From JAOAHC01 sp964593045 (GTDB taxonomy: Bacteria; Bacillota; Clostridia; TANB77; CAG-465): DNA of 35,244 nucleotides. Positions within the stretch are counted from its first letter, which is position 1. Each line of letters starts with the position of its first letter. Where the stretch lies: the NCBI GenBank assembly GCA_964593045.1, contig CAZQJQ010000011.1:1-35244 (forward strand). The letters run 5' to 3'. Below, piece after piece: positions 24,442 to 32,372 of this stretch. A program made the translations under genes and the position numbers. A model generated the notes under the pieces. That model did not search any database, was not told where the DNA came from, and saw nothing but the letters and a program-made list of their open reading frames with translations.

Positions 24442-25894
24442 TTATTTACTATATAAATGAAATACTATATCCATGTTATTATACGGATAATAATATTTTT
24501 CACTTAAAATTTCATTAAATTCATTATTTGAAGCAAAATAGCTAAACATATTTGAAGAGTCAGAGTCAATAACCCATATTCTATAATTATCATCATTTAA
24601 AAAATTTAATTGTCTTATACACTCCATTTGTGGTAAAAATGCTGCATATGCTTTCTTCAACATCCCAATTGTCTTTATTATAGAAATAACTTTTGTAGTC
24701 AGTAAAATATGTTGATATAATACTACCAGTACCAATATCACTAAATAATATTATATCATTTTCTTCAATATTTGCAGCCACTATCTCTTTTATTTTTTCA
24801 TTATCTTTTGTATACACATTGTTTAAAACCAAGTAAGAATTATATATAGATAATATAGCAAGAAAACTTATTATACATAAAGGAATCCATTTATTCTTTT
24901 CATTTGAAAGTATATACGAAAGTGAAAAAACATATAATCCAAGCATTGGCAACATATATCTTGTTATAAATACTGGGCGAATTATACTAGCAAGCAATGC
25001 AAATATTATAACAGAAATATATATTAACAGTGGAATTAATACATACAATATGTTAGTTTTATTATTACTATTTTTATACATTTTAAATAAAGATAATATG
25101 ATATAAATTGTAATTAATATAGCAAATATCAATACTAATATATTTGAAATAACTCCGCTAAAATTACTATCTAATATTCTAAACAGTATGTCAGGATATT
25201 CAACAGATATCCAAAACCCTTTTACAACTTTTGAATATTGAATTAAAAAAACAATTATACCAGGTATATACATAATTATTTCTGTAATTGCACAAATCAA
25301 AAGTGACCTTATATTTATCTTTTTTGTTTTTATAGCAAATATTATCAAAAATATATTTATAAAAGCTATGGTAAATAACGCGTAATAATGAGTATATGCA
25401 GCAATAATACTATATGTTGCAAATAATATCCAATTTTTTGCTTTGCTATATTTTATTACCATATATACATAATACATTGATAAAGATACAAATAACATAG
25501 ACCAAGTATACATTCTAATTTGTGTGCTATATGACACAAGGACTGGCATAAATATAACAATAAAAGAAAATATGATAGCAGTTTTGTTACCAAATTCCTT
25601 TGATAATTTTGTAAGTGCAAATATAACAAGTAATACAATCGGTATAAGAGATGCAATCCTATATACTATGATATGTTTTCCAAATAAAATAGAAAACATT
25701 TTAAGTATTAAATAATATAATATTGGATGAACATCATTTGCAGCAATTTTACAAATATCAATAAAGCTATGATTTATGATTGTAACAGAATAAGTCTCAT
25801 CAAACCATAAATTGTTATTTAATAATCCTAAACCTAAATATATTACACTAAAAAATACAATACAAACACTTAATATTTTATACTTTTTATCCAT
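24442..25894 (-). pseudogene. GT39/ArnT-type membrane glycosyltransferase, frameshifted
   Basis: A polytopic glycosyltransferase of the PMT/ArnT (GT39, PF13231-like) type, which moves sugars from lipid carriers outside the membrane. The first frame (25894 down to 24593) gives about ten membrane segments and the N-terminal acidic loop NLWFDETYS (residues 28-36), the family's catalytic-type region. Near 24650 the frame shifts: the continuation KAYAAFLPQMECIRQLNFLNDD and the end of the protein lie in the next frame, running to 24442. Removing one A from the run near 24648 (GAAGAAAGC) restores a single frame of about 483 residues. Only the soluble C-terminal tail is affected, so this may be recent loss, a phase-variable A-run, or a sequencing error. 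It lies between the GH5 and deacetylase genes. Confidence 0.8.
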
Positions 25895-25987
25895 ATTTTC
25901 ACCTGTTTTTCTGTTTATATAATTATATCATTTTTTTTAAAAAAATAAAATAGGTAAAAAATAAAAAAATAGAACTACTTTTGTAGC

Positions 25988-26824
25988 CTATTCATTTATA
26001 CATTTTATATATTCATCTACTGTCACAAACATATACCCTTCTTCTTTTAAAGTATCTATAATCATAAGTGCTGCATTTACACTCGGTTTATATGTATCAT
26101 GCATTAAAACAATGCTATTTCCTTTTATTTTACTTATTAAATAGTTATAATTTTTCTTTGTATTTAAAAATTTCCAATCTTTAGAATCTACAGTCCATAA
26201 AATATTTTGCATACCTATACTAGCCAAAAGCTCTTTTATTCTGTTATTTATAGAGCCATATGGGACTCTTATTAAATTTGGTTTTTCTCCAATTATAGGG
26301 ATAAGTTCCATATTTACTTTATCTATTTCTGCAATTATCTTGTCATTAGTGAGTTTAGTAAATTGCTTATGTGTATATCCATGTATTTCTATTTCATTTC
26401 CATTATCATATGCCTCTTTTATATATTCCGGATGTTTATATATATTTTCGCCTAGTATAAAAAAAGTAACGTTGACATTTCGTTCTTTTAATCCATCTAT
26501 AAGCAATTTTGTATATGAACTTGGGCCATCATCAAATGTTAAAGCAATTAATTTGTTTTCATTATATTTTTGTTTAATTAAATCTAAATCATCCACATCT
26601 TCTTCTATAATATTATCACTTACATTAGAAAGTTCGTTTGTAACTATATTATGCCTACTATAAGTTTTAAAGAATACATATGATATTATAACAAAAAAAA
26701 CTATAGCTATAATTAACAATTTATATTTTCTTTTTATTTTTTCTTCTGTCTTTACTGCTTTTACTTTTTTTATTTTCTTTATATTATTAATATATTTATT
26801 TACATATAACTTAACTATTTTCAT
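25988..26824 (-). CDS. Membrane-anchored polysaccharide deacetylase (CE4)
   Basis: A NodB-domain deacetylase that removes N- or O-acetyl groups from peptidoglycan, chitin-like or exopolysaccharide chains on the outer face of the membrane. The 278-residue protein has a basic N-terminus, one membrane segment (35-52), then the CE4 domain: motif 1 TFDDGPS (Asp 98, Asp 99), motif 2 HGYTH (His 148, His 152), motif 3 RVPYG (186-190), motif 4 WTVDSKDW and motif 5 IVLMHDTY. All metal and catalytic residues are in place. The Shine-Dalgarno AAGGCGAT is weak. The gene lies next to the proposed left att copy, so it belongs to the host side, with the GT39 and GH5 genes. Confidence 0.92.
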   Translation of the reverse strand: MKIVKLYVNKYINNIKKIKKVKAVKTEEKIKRKYKLLIIAIVFFVIISYVFFKTYSRHNIVTNELSNVSDNIIEEDVDDLDLIKQKYNENKLIALTFDDGPSSYTKLLIDGLKERNVNVTFFILGENIYKHPEYIKEAYDNGNEIEIHGYTHKQFTKLTNDKIIAEIDKVNMELIPIIGEKPNLIRVPYGSINNRIKELLASIGMQNILWTVDSKDWKFLNTKKNYNYLISKIKGNSIVLMHDTYKPSVNAALMIIDTLKEEGYMFVTVDEYIKCINE

Positions 26825-26925
26825 AATATCGCCTTATACAATATATTTGCTAAAAATCAATATTATTAATTAAGTATTTAAATAGTTCCTTTTTAGACAT
26901 TTGATTTTTTAATAATTGCTATACT

Positions 26926-27495
26926 TTAGTATTTTCTCTCAAACATAGCACCGCTACGCATTCGACATTGTTTCATTGTGTCTGAAGGACTGCTTTCTAT
27001 AATTTCTTTCATTTTATCAATCATTTCATAATTAGTTACATATTTTTCTCCAACCTCAATTTTCTCTTTAACTGTACTTTCTTGTATTTTAGTTTCAGTA
27101 TTTGTTGAAACAACTTCTGTATTTGCTTTTTCATTAATTGTATTTGTTTGAACATTATCAACTTTTTGTACTTCTGTAGTAGTTGTTGCTTTCTCATTAT
27201 TAGTATATGTGTTATTGCTTTCAGTTTTTGTACTGCTTACTACTACATTACTTTTTTTATCTTCTGAAACATTACTACTTTGAGTAGTTTCAGTATTTTC
27301 TAAAACTACTTCAGCTGTATTATTTATTGGATCTGTATATTCTAGTTCTGAAGTTTCAATTTTTACTTTTTCATTAACAACATCATTACTATCTTCAATT
27401 TTTTTAGTTTTAGATTTATATAATATACTACCTAAAGATATACCTAATATAATAAAAATTAATGATATGCCTATTATAACTATTCTTTTTTTCAT
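26926..27495 (-). CDS. Membrane-anchored Thr/Asn/Glu-rich protein ending in the att repeat
   Basis: A 189-residue protein I do not recognise. It has a basic start and one membrane segment (about 6-25), then a long low-complexity extracellular stretch of Thr, Asn, Glu, Lys and Val with loose repeats (NEKA, TNTE), and a short folded-looking segment (VTNYEMIDKMKEII). The last 13 or so residues (CRMRSGAMFERK) are encoded within a 38 bp copy of the rlmD 3' end, read in a different frame from rlmD. The natural C-terminus is therefore probably lost, and the gene was truncated by recombination. I chose ATG at 27495 with AGGAG upstream; an ATG at 27504 abuts the Shine-Dalgarno. No LPxTG is present. 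The adjacent sortase remnant suggests a former surface-protein module. Confidence 0.7.
   Translation of the reverse strand: MKKRIVIIGISLIFIILGISLGSILYKSKTKKIEDSNDVVNEKVKIETSELEYTDPINNTAEVVLENTETTQSSNVSEDKKSNVVVSSTKTESNNTYTNNEKATTTTEVQKVDNVQTNTINEKANTEVVSTNTETKIQESTVKEKIEVGEKYVTNYEMIDKMKEIIESSPSDTMKQCRMRSGAMFERKY
26932..26969. repeat. Direct repeat copy 1 (att-like, rlmD 3' end duplicate)
   Basis: 38 bp identical at 37 positions to 32389-32426, in the same orientation; the only difference is A at 26942 against G at 32399. It contains codons for the rlmD C-terminus (NVECVAVLCLREN) in the rlmD frame, but here they are detached from rlmD. Such duplication of a gene's 3' end is typical of attL/attR made by integrative elements. 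Confidence 0.9.
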
Positions 27496-27550
27496 AAAAA
27501 TCATCTCCTATTTTTATTATATTAGAGTTTCTTAAAAAATCCAAACCTTT

Positions 27551-27973
27551 TTATTGACCATAATTCATTCCTTCTATACTTTCTTTTGCTTGAACACATA
27601 ATCGTTTTTCTTTTTGCCCTGCAACACAATTAATTAAGGTTATTCTATTATCTTGTGCCTCCTCTAAATACGACCAATCTTCTTCATTAATTTCTACTAT
27701 TGTATCTACAACATATCTTTTTGTTCCATAACTTGTTTCATAATATATTTCACTCCCTTTCTTTATTTTATTTAGATTTCTAAAAAAATCTCCTGAGCTA
27801 CCACTATTATGAGAAGCAAGTCCTACATTTCCACTATATATACTTGTATTTGTAAAATGTCCTATTGCTTCTGACAATGTAGATAATTCTACACTTTCTT
27901 TTATAGGGGCATCTTTTAGTAAAACATCAGGAATAGTTAGTTTTCCTATAGTATCATCATAATTTATTTCTTT
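27551..27973 (-). pseudogene. Class D-like sortase, N-terminus missing
   Basis: Sortases attach surface proteins to the cell wall or to each other. The frame from 27973 encodes GKLTIPDVLLKDAPI, then GHFTNTSIYSGNVGLASHNSG with the catalytic His, KKGSEIYYET, and ITLINCVAGQKEKRLCVQA with the catalytic Cys and Arg. All three catalytic residues remain. The N-terminal signal/anchor segment is absent: upstream in frame is a stop (TAA at 27974-27976), no ATG/GTG precedes the catalytic domain, and immediately upstream lies an unrelated methylase fragment in another frame. Only a TTG at 27877 could start a 108-residue piece. It therefore looks like half of a deletion fusion and is probably inactive. 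It sits 55 bp before the Thr-rich membrane protein, a possible former substrate or partner. Confidence 0.8.
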
Positions 27974-28259
27974 TTATCCAATTAAATCCACAAGTCTTAT
28001 ATTTAAATCCCCATTCTTTTATAGCCTTCAATCCATCCAATAAACAAGGAAAAGTAACCCACATAAAAAGGATACAATTCTTATCTGATATTTTTTGAAT
28101 TGTATCCTTCATATTTATTATCTCTTCAATTTTCATTGTTTTATAATGTTTTTCTGCCGTACCTGAACCATCTCTTAATGTATTATATTTCCAGGGTGGA
28201 TCAGCATAAATTATATTATATTTTCTATTTGTATTATATATATCTACTACTATATCAAT
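27957..28259 (-). pseudogene. MT-A70 family adenine methyltransferase fragment
   Basis: This frame encodes KYNIIYADPPWKYNT with the DPPW catalytic motif (28191-28205), the helix EKHYKTMKIEEI, and ILFMWVTFP followed by EWGFKYKTCGFNWIKRNKL, the N-terminal half of an MT-A70 N6-adenine methyltransferase. It stops at TGA 27957-27959, just where WIK would normally lead into the second half of the domain. The C-terminal half is missing, and sortase sequence begins directly in another frame. No standard start codon is seen, although AAAAGGAGGG lies upstream. Such methylases are common phage and integrative-element cargo that protect or modify DNA. Both ends are damaged, so it should be inactive. Confidence 0.75.
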
Positions 28260-28280
28260 CCCTCCTTTTGGGCAATAAAA

Positions 28281-28323
28281 AAAGAATAACTATTACTTTT
28301 TTTAAAGTAATTAATTATTCTTT
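28281..28323 (-). terminator. Long hairpin, probable terminator of the kinase transcript
   Basis: AAAGAATAA (28281-28289) pairs with TTATTCTTT (28315-28323), and ATTACTTT (28292-28299) with AAAGTAAT (28304-28311), giving a 17 bp stem around TTTT with one small internal loop. In the minus direction a run of seven T follows at its 3' edge. It overlaps the start of direct-repeat copy A. Confidence 0.6.
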
Positions 28324-28403
28324 TTATACTTTTAATTATTTTTTTATTTACTTAGATTTTATTTAATGTTTATGCTCAGTTTGTGAAGTGTCTAATTAAA
28401 ATA
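28314..28403. repeat. 90 bp direct repeat, copy A
   Basis: Nearly identical to 30283-30372 in the same orientation: two transitions in the GTGAAGTG/ATGAAGTA segment, and a one-base indel compensated by the ends chosen. In the minus direction this copy lies just upstream of the Shine-Dalgarno and frame of the MT-A70 fragment, as copy B lies upstream of the kinase gene. Confidence 0.9.
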
Positions 28404-28421
28404 CCACTAATGAATAATTCT

Positions 28422-28564
28422 CTATTCATTTTTTAATATAATATCTATTACATCATTTCTATAAGAAAACTTGAAACTTCAACAAAACCATCAATATTTT
28501 TCTTATCCTCATCTTAAACTGCTAATACATAATAAATTATCATTTTTAAAACTTTTTCTTTCAT
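28422..28564 (-). pseudogene. Broken micro-gene of about 47 codons
   Basis: Between the kinase stop and repeat copy A, an ATG at 28564 opens MKEKVLKMIIYYVLAV, meets TAA, continues as DEDKKNIDGFVEVSSFLIE, then needs a one-base frame change to continue as NDVIDIILKNE before TAG. One nonsense and one frameshift change would turn it into a continuous small helical protein. I do not recognise the family. The continuity of plausible peptide across both lesions is the evidence; chance is possible in such AT-rich DNA. Confidence 0.4.
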
Positions 28565-28585
28565 TTTTACTTCTGAATTTTAATT

Positions 28586-30247
28586 TTATAAACTTAAATC
28601 ATCTATATCATCTTTTTGAATAATTTTATCATTTTCTATTTGTCCTTTTTGTTCATTAGGTACTACTGTGTATTCTTTATAACTTGATAGTTTTTCTATA
28701 AATTTTTCTCTTTGACTACTTATTCTATGCATACTTTGATTTTGCGTAGTTGTTGGTAAAACATATAATTGTTTCTTTATAAAATTGTTTATAAATGGTA
28801 TCTTTTTCAAAAAATTATTAGAAGAAATTTTTTGAGCAATTTTTTGAGTTATAGATAAATCTTCTTTTCTTTCACTATTAAATATTTGTGTTAGATTATC
28901 TAAAATATTATTAAATATGCTTTCTTCTTTTTCTTTGCTTATTCCATTTCTATAATATTGTAATTTTCCAAACATGTCTGTTCTTGAGTTAAAACCCATT
29001 TTCTTAAAATCTGATTTTTCTATCCACTCACTATTTCCAAATTTCAAATTTTCTAATAATATTTTATTTTTATTTTTTCCTATCTCATATAATAAATCAA
29101 AGCCAATATCTTCAGTTTTAAATTTATCTATTATATCTGTTAATTTCTTAAAGTTTTTTGGTAATTGGTCTTTTTCCATTTCTTGTGTCATTGCCAACGA
29201 TATTATATCCATAATTTCATTTTTGCTTTTTTCATTATTCATATATACTGTAAAACTTGGATCTTCAGCAAATTCCTTTTGAGCAAATCTAAATGAAATA
29301 TCCTTAATATCTGACAATTTGTCCATAATGTTATATATCTTTTTTTTAGTTTGCTCATTCATTTGTACAGTAATATATGCAGATTTATCTTTTCCGTGTC
29401 CTGCACAGCAAAACATAGAAGGTAGTTCATTTTCTTTACAACCTGTTAATAAATTTCTTAAGCGTTCATTTCCTTCTGACCAATTTTCTATATCTAATTC
29501 TTCATCTTCATAATCTTTTACTTTTCCTTTTGCTTTTTCTATAATCTCCGATATGTTAGAAAAAGATGTTCCGAAGTCTTTTTTAGCGATATTTTTTATA
29601 ATGTTTACTAATTCATTTGTGCTAATATTCTCACCATTCAAGCCTCTTTTAAAATAATTTTTATATAGTTCCATATATTCTTTATTTCTACCTAAATATT
29701 TTGCTAAAACACCATCTCTTATTCCTATAAGTGTTTCTATTTGATTATTAAATTTTGTTAAATTTGATTTATATAATTCCTCTGGAGTATATTCATCTAC
29801 AAAATTATAAAAATCTGTATCTATTATTTTAATTTCTTTATGTTCTTCATCCCACATAATATTATCAAAATGCATATCATTAAATGAAATTCTTTGCTCT
29901 GATAACTCTTTTATACCTAATTCAGCTTTAAATAGTACTTGTTGTAATTGTTCAAAAGATAAATCTTGAAATACTTCTTTCATCTTCTTTCCATATATAA
30001 AGTCCATAATATATCCTATTTCCATATTATTATCATCTTTAAGTACTTCTTTTGGAAAAACACATATACTACTTTTAATCCCTTCTAATTGTTCTAACTT
30101 TCCCACTCTATACAAACCTTTAGAAGAATCTTTTAATAATTTATATACTTCTTTTCCATTTCTATATAAATTAGCACAAGCACCTGCACCAATTCTTTCA
30201 AATGTTTCTATTTGCATTTGTTCTTCTCTCGAAACAACTTTGGACAT
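28586..30247 (-). CDS. Kinase-like (APH/Rio-type fold) protein with unknown C-terminal region
   Basis: A 553-residue soluble protein. Residues 12-170 look like a small-kinase domain: a Gly/Ala loop GAGACANLY (20-28), a Lys in EVYKLLKD (Lys 36), hinge-like YIMDFIYG (79-86), a catalytic loop FNDMHFDNI (122-130) matching the D-x-H-x-x-N pattern with Asp 124, His 126 and Asn 129, and IIDTDFYNF (141-149) in place of DFG. The key residues are kept, so activity is plausible. The remaining 380 residues resemble nothing I know; they include CCAGHGKDK near 278 and a disordered, charged tail. ATG follows AAGGAGG. The gene is flanked by 90 bp direct repeats and lies inside the proposed rlmD element. Targets could be a protein or small molecule; function is open. 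Confidence 0.75.
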   Translation of the reverse strand: MSKVVSREEQMQIETFERIGAGACANLYRNGKEVYKLLKDSSKGLYRVGKLEQLEGIKSSICVFPKEVLKDDNNMEIGYIMDFIYGKKMKEVFQDLSFEQLQQVLFKAELGIKELSEQRISFNDMHFDNIMWDEEHKEIKIIDTDFYNFVDEYTPEELYKSNLTKFNNQIETLIGIRDGVLAKYLGRNKEYMELYKNYFKRGLNGENISTNELVNIIKNIAKKDFGTSFSNISEIIEKAKGKVKDYEDEELDIENWSEGNERLRNLLTGCKENELPSMFCCAGHGKDKSAYITVQMNEQTKKKIYNIMDKLSDIKDISFRFAQKEFAEDPSFTVYMNNEKSKNEIMDIISLAMTQEMEKDQLPKNFKKLTDIIDKFKTEDIGFDLLYEIGKNKNKILLENLKFGNSEWIEKSDFKKMGFNSRTDMFGKLQYYRNGISKEKEESIFNNILDNLTQIFNSERKEDLSITQKIAQKISSNNFLKKIPFINNFIKKQLYVLPTTTQNQSMHRISSQREKFIEKLSSYKEYTVVPNEQKGQIENDKIIQKDDIDDLSL

Positions 30248-30282
30248 TAGTTTCCTCCTTAATTTTCTTATCTATCTATACC

Positions 30283-30372
30283 ATTATTCTTTTTTACTTT
30301 TAATTATTTTTTTATTTACTTAGATTTTATTTAATGTTTATGCTCAGTTTATGAAGTATCTAATTAAAATAT
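30283..30372. repeat. 90 bp direct repeat, copy B (kinase leader)
   Basis: Second copy of the repeat at 28314-28403. In the minus direction it ends 35 nt before the kinase ATG, so it forms the gene's leader or promoter region. It is AT-rich; no clean -35/-10 pair stands out. Confidence 0.9.
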
Positions 30373-30471
30373 CTATAATTTAAATTTTATTTAAAGATTT
30401 TTCATGTTAGTATACTTTCCTTTCTTGTATTCTTTTAAAATATGTATATAGATTTAGACATACTTAAAAAA

Positions 30472-30609
30472 TTAATATCTTTCATCATTATTATTATTTT
30501 CTTTTTGAGGTTTAGCCTTCTTGCTTTGTATTAATCCAACGAAATTTTCATTAGTACATTTCGTTCCCGCTCCTATTTTATACTTGTCCTCATAATTATT
30601 TTTTTTCAT
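30472..30609 (-). CDS. 45-residue basic ORF overlapping the ABC-F stop
   Basis: ATG at 30609 lies 14 bp inside the end of the ABC-F gene (overlap ATGAAAAAAAATAA), giving a 45-residue, Lys/Asn-rich peptide with the core YKIGAGTKCTNENFVGLIQ and a charged Asn-rich tail. I do not recognise it. The overlap would couple its translation to the ABC-F gene. It may be a real mini-protein or the surviving end of a lost gene. The longer frame from 30684 lies wholly inside ABC-F and is not credible. Bases 30373-30471 between this ORF and repeat B hold nothing else I can support. Confidence 0.4.
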   Translation of the reverse strand: MKKNNYEDKYKIGAGTKCTNENFVGLIQSKKAKPQKENNNNDERY

Positions 30610-32257
30610 TTTTAGATTCTCTTTCTTTTGCTCTTTTATAATCGTCATAATTACCGTCATATATTGTAACTTGTTCCTCTGCAAACTCTATAATAGTATC
30701 TGCAAATTTATTTATAAAATATCTATCGTGACTCACAAATACAAGTGTTCCTTCAAACTCTTCAATTGCTTCTTCTAACACTTCTTTTGTAGGTATATCA
30801 ATATGGTTAGTCGGTTCATCAAATATTAGTGTATTAATTTTTTGTTGTAAAAGTTCTGCTAATTTTATACGCATTTTCTCTCCACCAGATAAGTTTTTCA
30901 CCCTTTTTGTAACATCTTCTTTATAAAATTGAAAACCTGCTAATATTGATCGAGCTCTTTGTTCATTAGCACCTACAGCACCTCTAAAATACTCTAGTAA
31001 TTCTTGTTCTCCATTTGGGAAAGTAATAATTTGAGGCAAATATCCTATCTTTACACTTGGTCCAATCATAACATCTCCATCTACCTTTAAATCTTGTTCT
31101 CCTAAAACCGTCTTTAAAAATGTTGATTTTCCACTTCCATTTTCCCCCAGCAACGCTATTCTTTCACCAGCATGAATATCTACATCAATACTATTTAAAA
31201 TTTTTCTTCCATCTGGTGTTACAACTGTTAGTTCTTCTGCAGTAATTATTTTTTTACTTGATTTTCGTTCTTCATCAAAACCTACCTTAAATTTTTTCTT
31301 TTCTTTTGGTTTTAATACAGCATTACTTCTCAATCTATCTATCTGTGTTTGTAATGAGTGAGCTCTATCACAAAGTGTTGAACTATTTGTAGCCATACCT
31401 CTTTCCGAAAAATATTTTCTTTGTTCTTCTAATCTCTTAATTGTAGCTTGTTGGTCTTTATAATTTGTCATTTGCTTTTCAAAATCTTTTTGTTTTTCTT
31501 CTACATATCCTGAATAATTTGTCGAATAAACTTTCCCTATACCATTATCTAAATCTAAAATTTTATTAGACATTCTATCTAAAAAGTATCTGTCATGTGA
31601 TACAATAACTGAAGCACCTCTAAATGATTTAATATAATTTTCTAACCATTCTATCCTTGCTATATCAAGATGATTAGTAGGTTCATCAAGTAATAACAAA
31701 TCAGGCTTAGTAAGTAAAATTTTCGCTAATTGTATAAGTGTTTTTTCTCCTCCACTTAAATCATTATAACTTTGATTTAATAAATTTCTATCAACTTGTA
31801 GTCCATCTACAACTATATTAATATTTGTGTCCATATCATATCCACCAGCCATAGAGAATTTTTCTTGCATGCTACAAAATTTTTCTAGTACAGCATTATA
31901 TTTTTCTGTATCTTCTGGATCTATTTCTTCCAATAATTTTTGATATTCTTCTATAAGTCTTTCCGCCTCAACAAGTTTTCCAAACCCATCTTTAATTACT
32001 TCATAAACAGGCCTATTATCTTCTAAACTCGAGCCTGTCTGATCTAAATAACCAACTCTTGCATCTTTTTTTATGCTTACATTCCCTTGATCCATTCTCT
32101 CTAAACCTGCTATTAATTTTAAAATAGTTGATTTTCCACATCCATTCTGACCAACGATAGATATTGATTCACCTTCATTTAAAGAAAATGAAACATCTTC
32201 AAAAAGTTGTCCATAACCAAAATTCACTCCTAATTTATTTACATCTAATATTATCAT
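30596..32257 (-). CDS. ABC-F family ATPase (ribosome-associated)
   Basis: A 553-residue soluble protein with two ABC ATPase domains and no membrane segments. Domain 1: GQNGCGKST (36-44), LSGGEKT and LLLLDEPTNHLD. The linker of about 80 residues is rich in Lys, Glu and Gln (EKQMTNYKDQQATIKRLEEQ) and is the arm that reaches the ribosomal tRNA sites in this family. Domain 2: GENGSGKST, LSGGEKM and LIFDEPTNHID. ABC-F proteins either rescue stalled ribosomes or protect them from 50S antibiotics; which applies here needs phylogeny. I chose ATG at 32257, 5 nt after GAGGTGA. Its place between the two att-like repeats makes it a candidate resistance cargo gene, but a housekeeping paralogue is equally possible. 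Confidence 0.9.
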   Translation of the reverse strand: MIILDVNKLGVNFGYGQLFEDVSFSLNEGESISIVGQNGCGKSTILKLIAGLERMDQGNVSIKKDARVGYLDQTGSSLEDNRPVYEVIKDGFGKLVEAERLIEEYQKLLEEIDPEDTEKYNAVLEKFCSMQEKFSMAGGYDMDTNINIVVDGLQVDRNLLNQSYNDLSGGEKTLIQLAKILLTKPDLLLLDEPTNHLDIARIEWLENYIKSFRGASVIVSHDRYFLDRMSNKILDLDNGIGKVYSTNYSGYVEEKQKDFEKQMTNYKDQQATIKRLEEQRKYFSERGMATNSSTLCDRAHSLQTQIDRLRSNAVLKPKEKKKFKVGFDEERKSSKKIITAEELTVVTPDGRKILNSIDVDIHAGERIALLGENGSGKSTFLKTVLGEQDLKVDGDVMIGPSVKIGYLPQIITFPNGEQELLEYFRGAVGANEQRARSILAGFQFYKEDVTKRVKNLSGGEKMRIKLAELLQQKINTLIFDEPTNHIDIPTKEVLEEAIEEFEGTLVFVSHDRYFINKFADTIIEFAEEQVTIYDGNYDDYKRAKERESKNEKK

Positions 32258-32276
32258 AAAAATCACCTCATTATAT

Positions 32277-32303
32277 ATTATACAATTTTTCCCACTTTTT
32301 CAA
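32277..32303 (-). promoter_or_regulatory. Possible ABC-F promoter
   Basis: Minus strand: TTGAAA (32298-32303), a short 15 bp spacer and TATAAT (32277-32282), 19 bp before the ATG. The spacer is suboptimal, so this is tentative. No attenuator-like structure or leader peptide of the type found before inducible ABC-F genes is visible in the 106 bp gap. Confidence 0.35.
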
Positions 32304-32372
32304 TTTTTTCAGTATTTTTTACTTTTTTTATACTTTTCTATGTTTTTATGAAAATCTTTCTAAGCATTGATA

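Noticed and set aside
26926..27495. LPxTG-type sortase substrate
   Set aside because: No LPxTG-like motif or C-terminal membrane anchor is present; the C-terminus is derived from the rlmD repeat.
28100..28366. Plus-strand open frame of 88 codons across the methylase remnant
   Set aside because: It is the antisense of the MT-A70 fragment and the hairpin, has no Shine-Dalgarno, and is almost wholly Tyr/Leu/Ile from AT-rich DNA.
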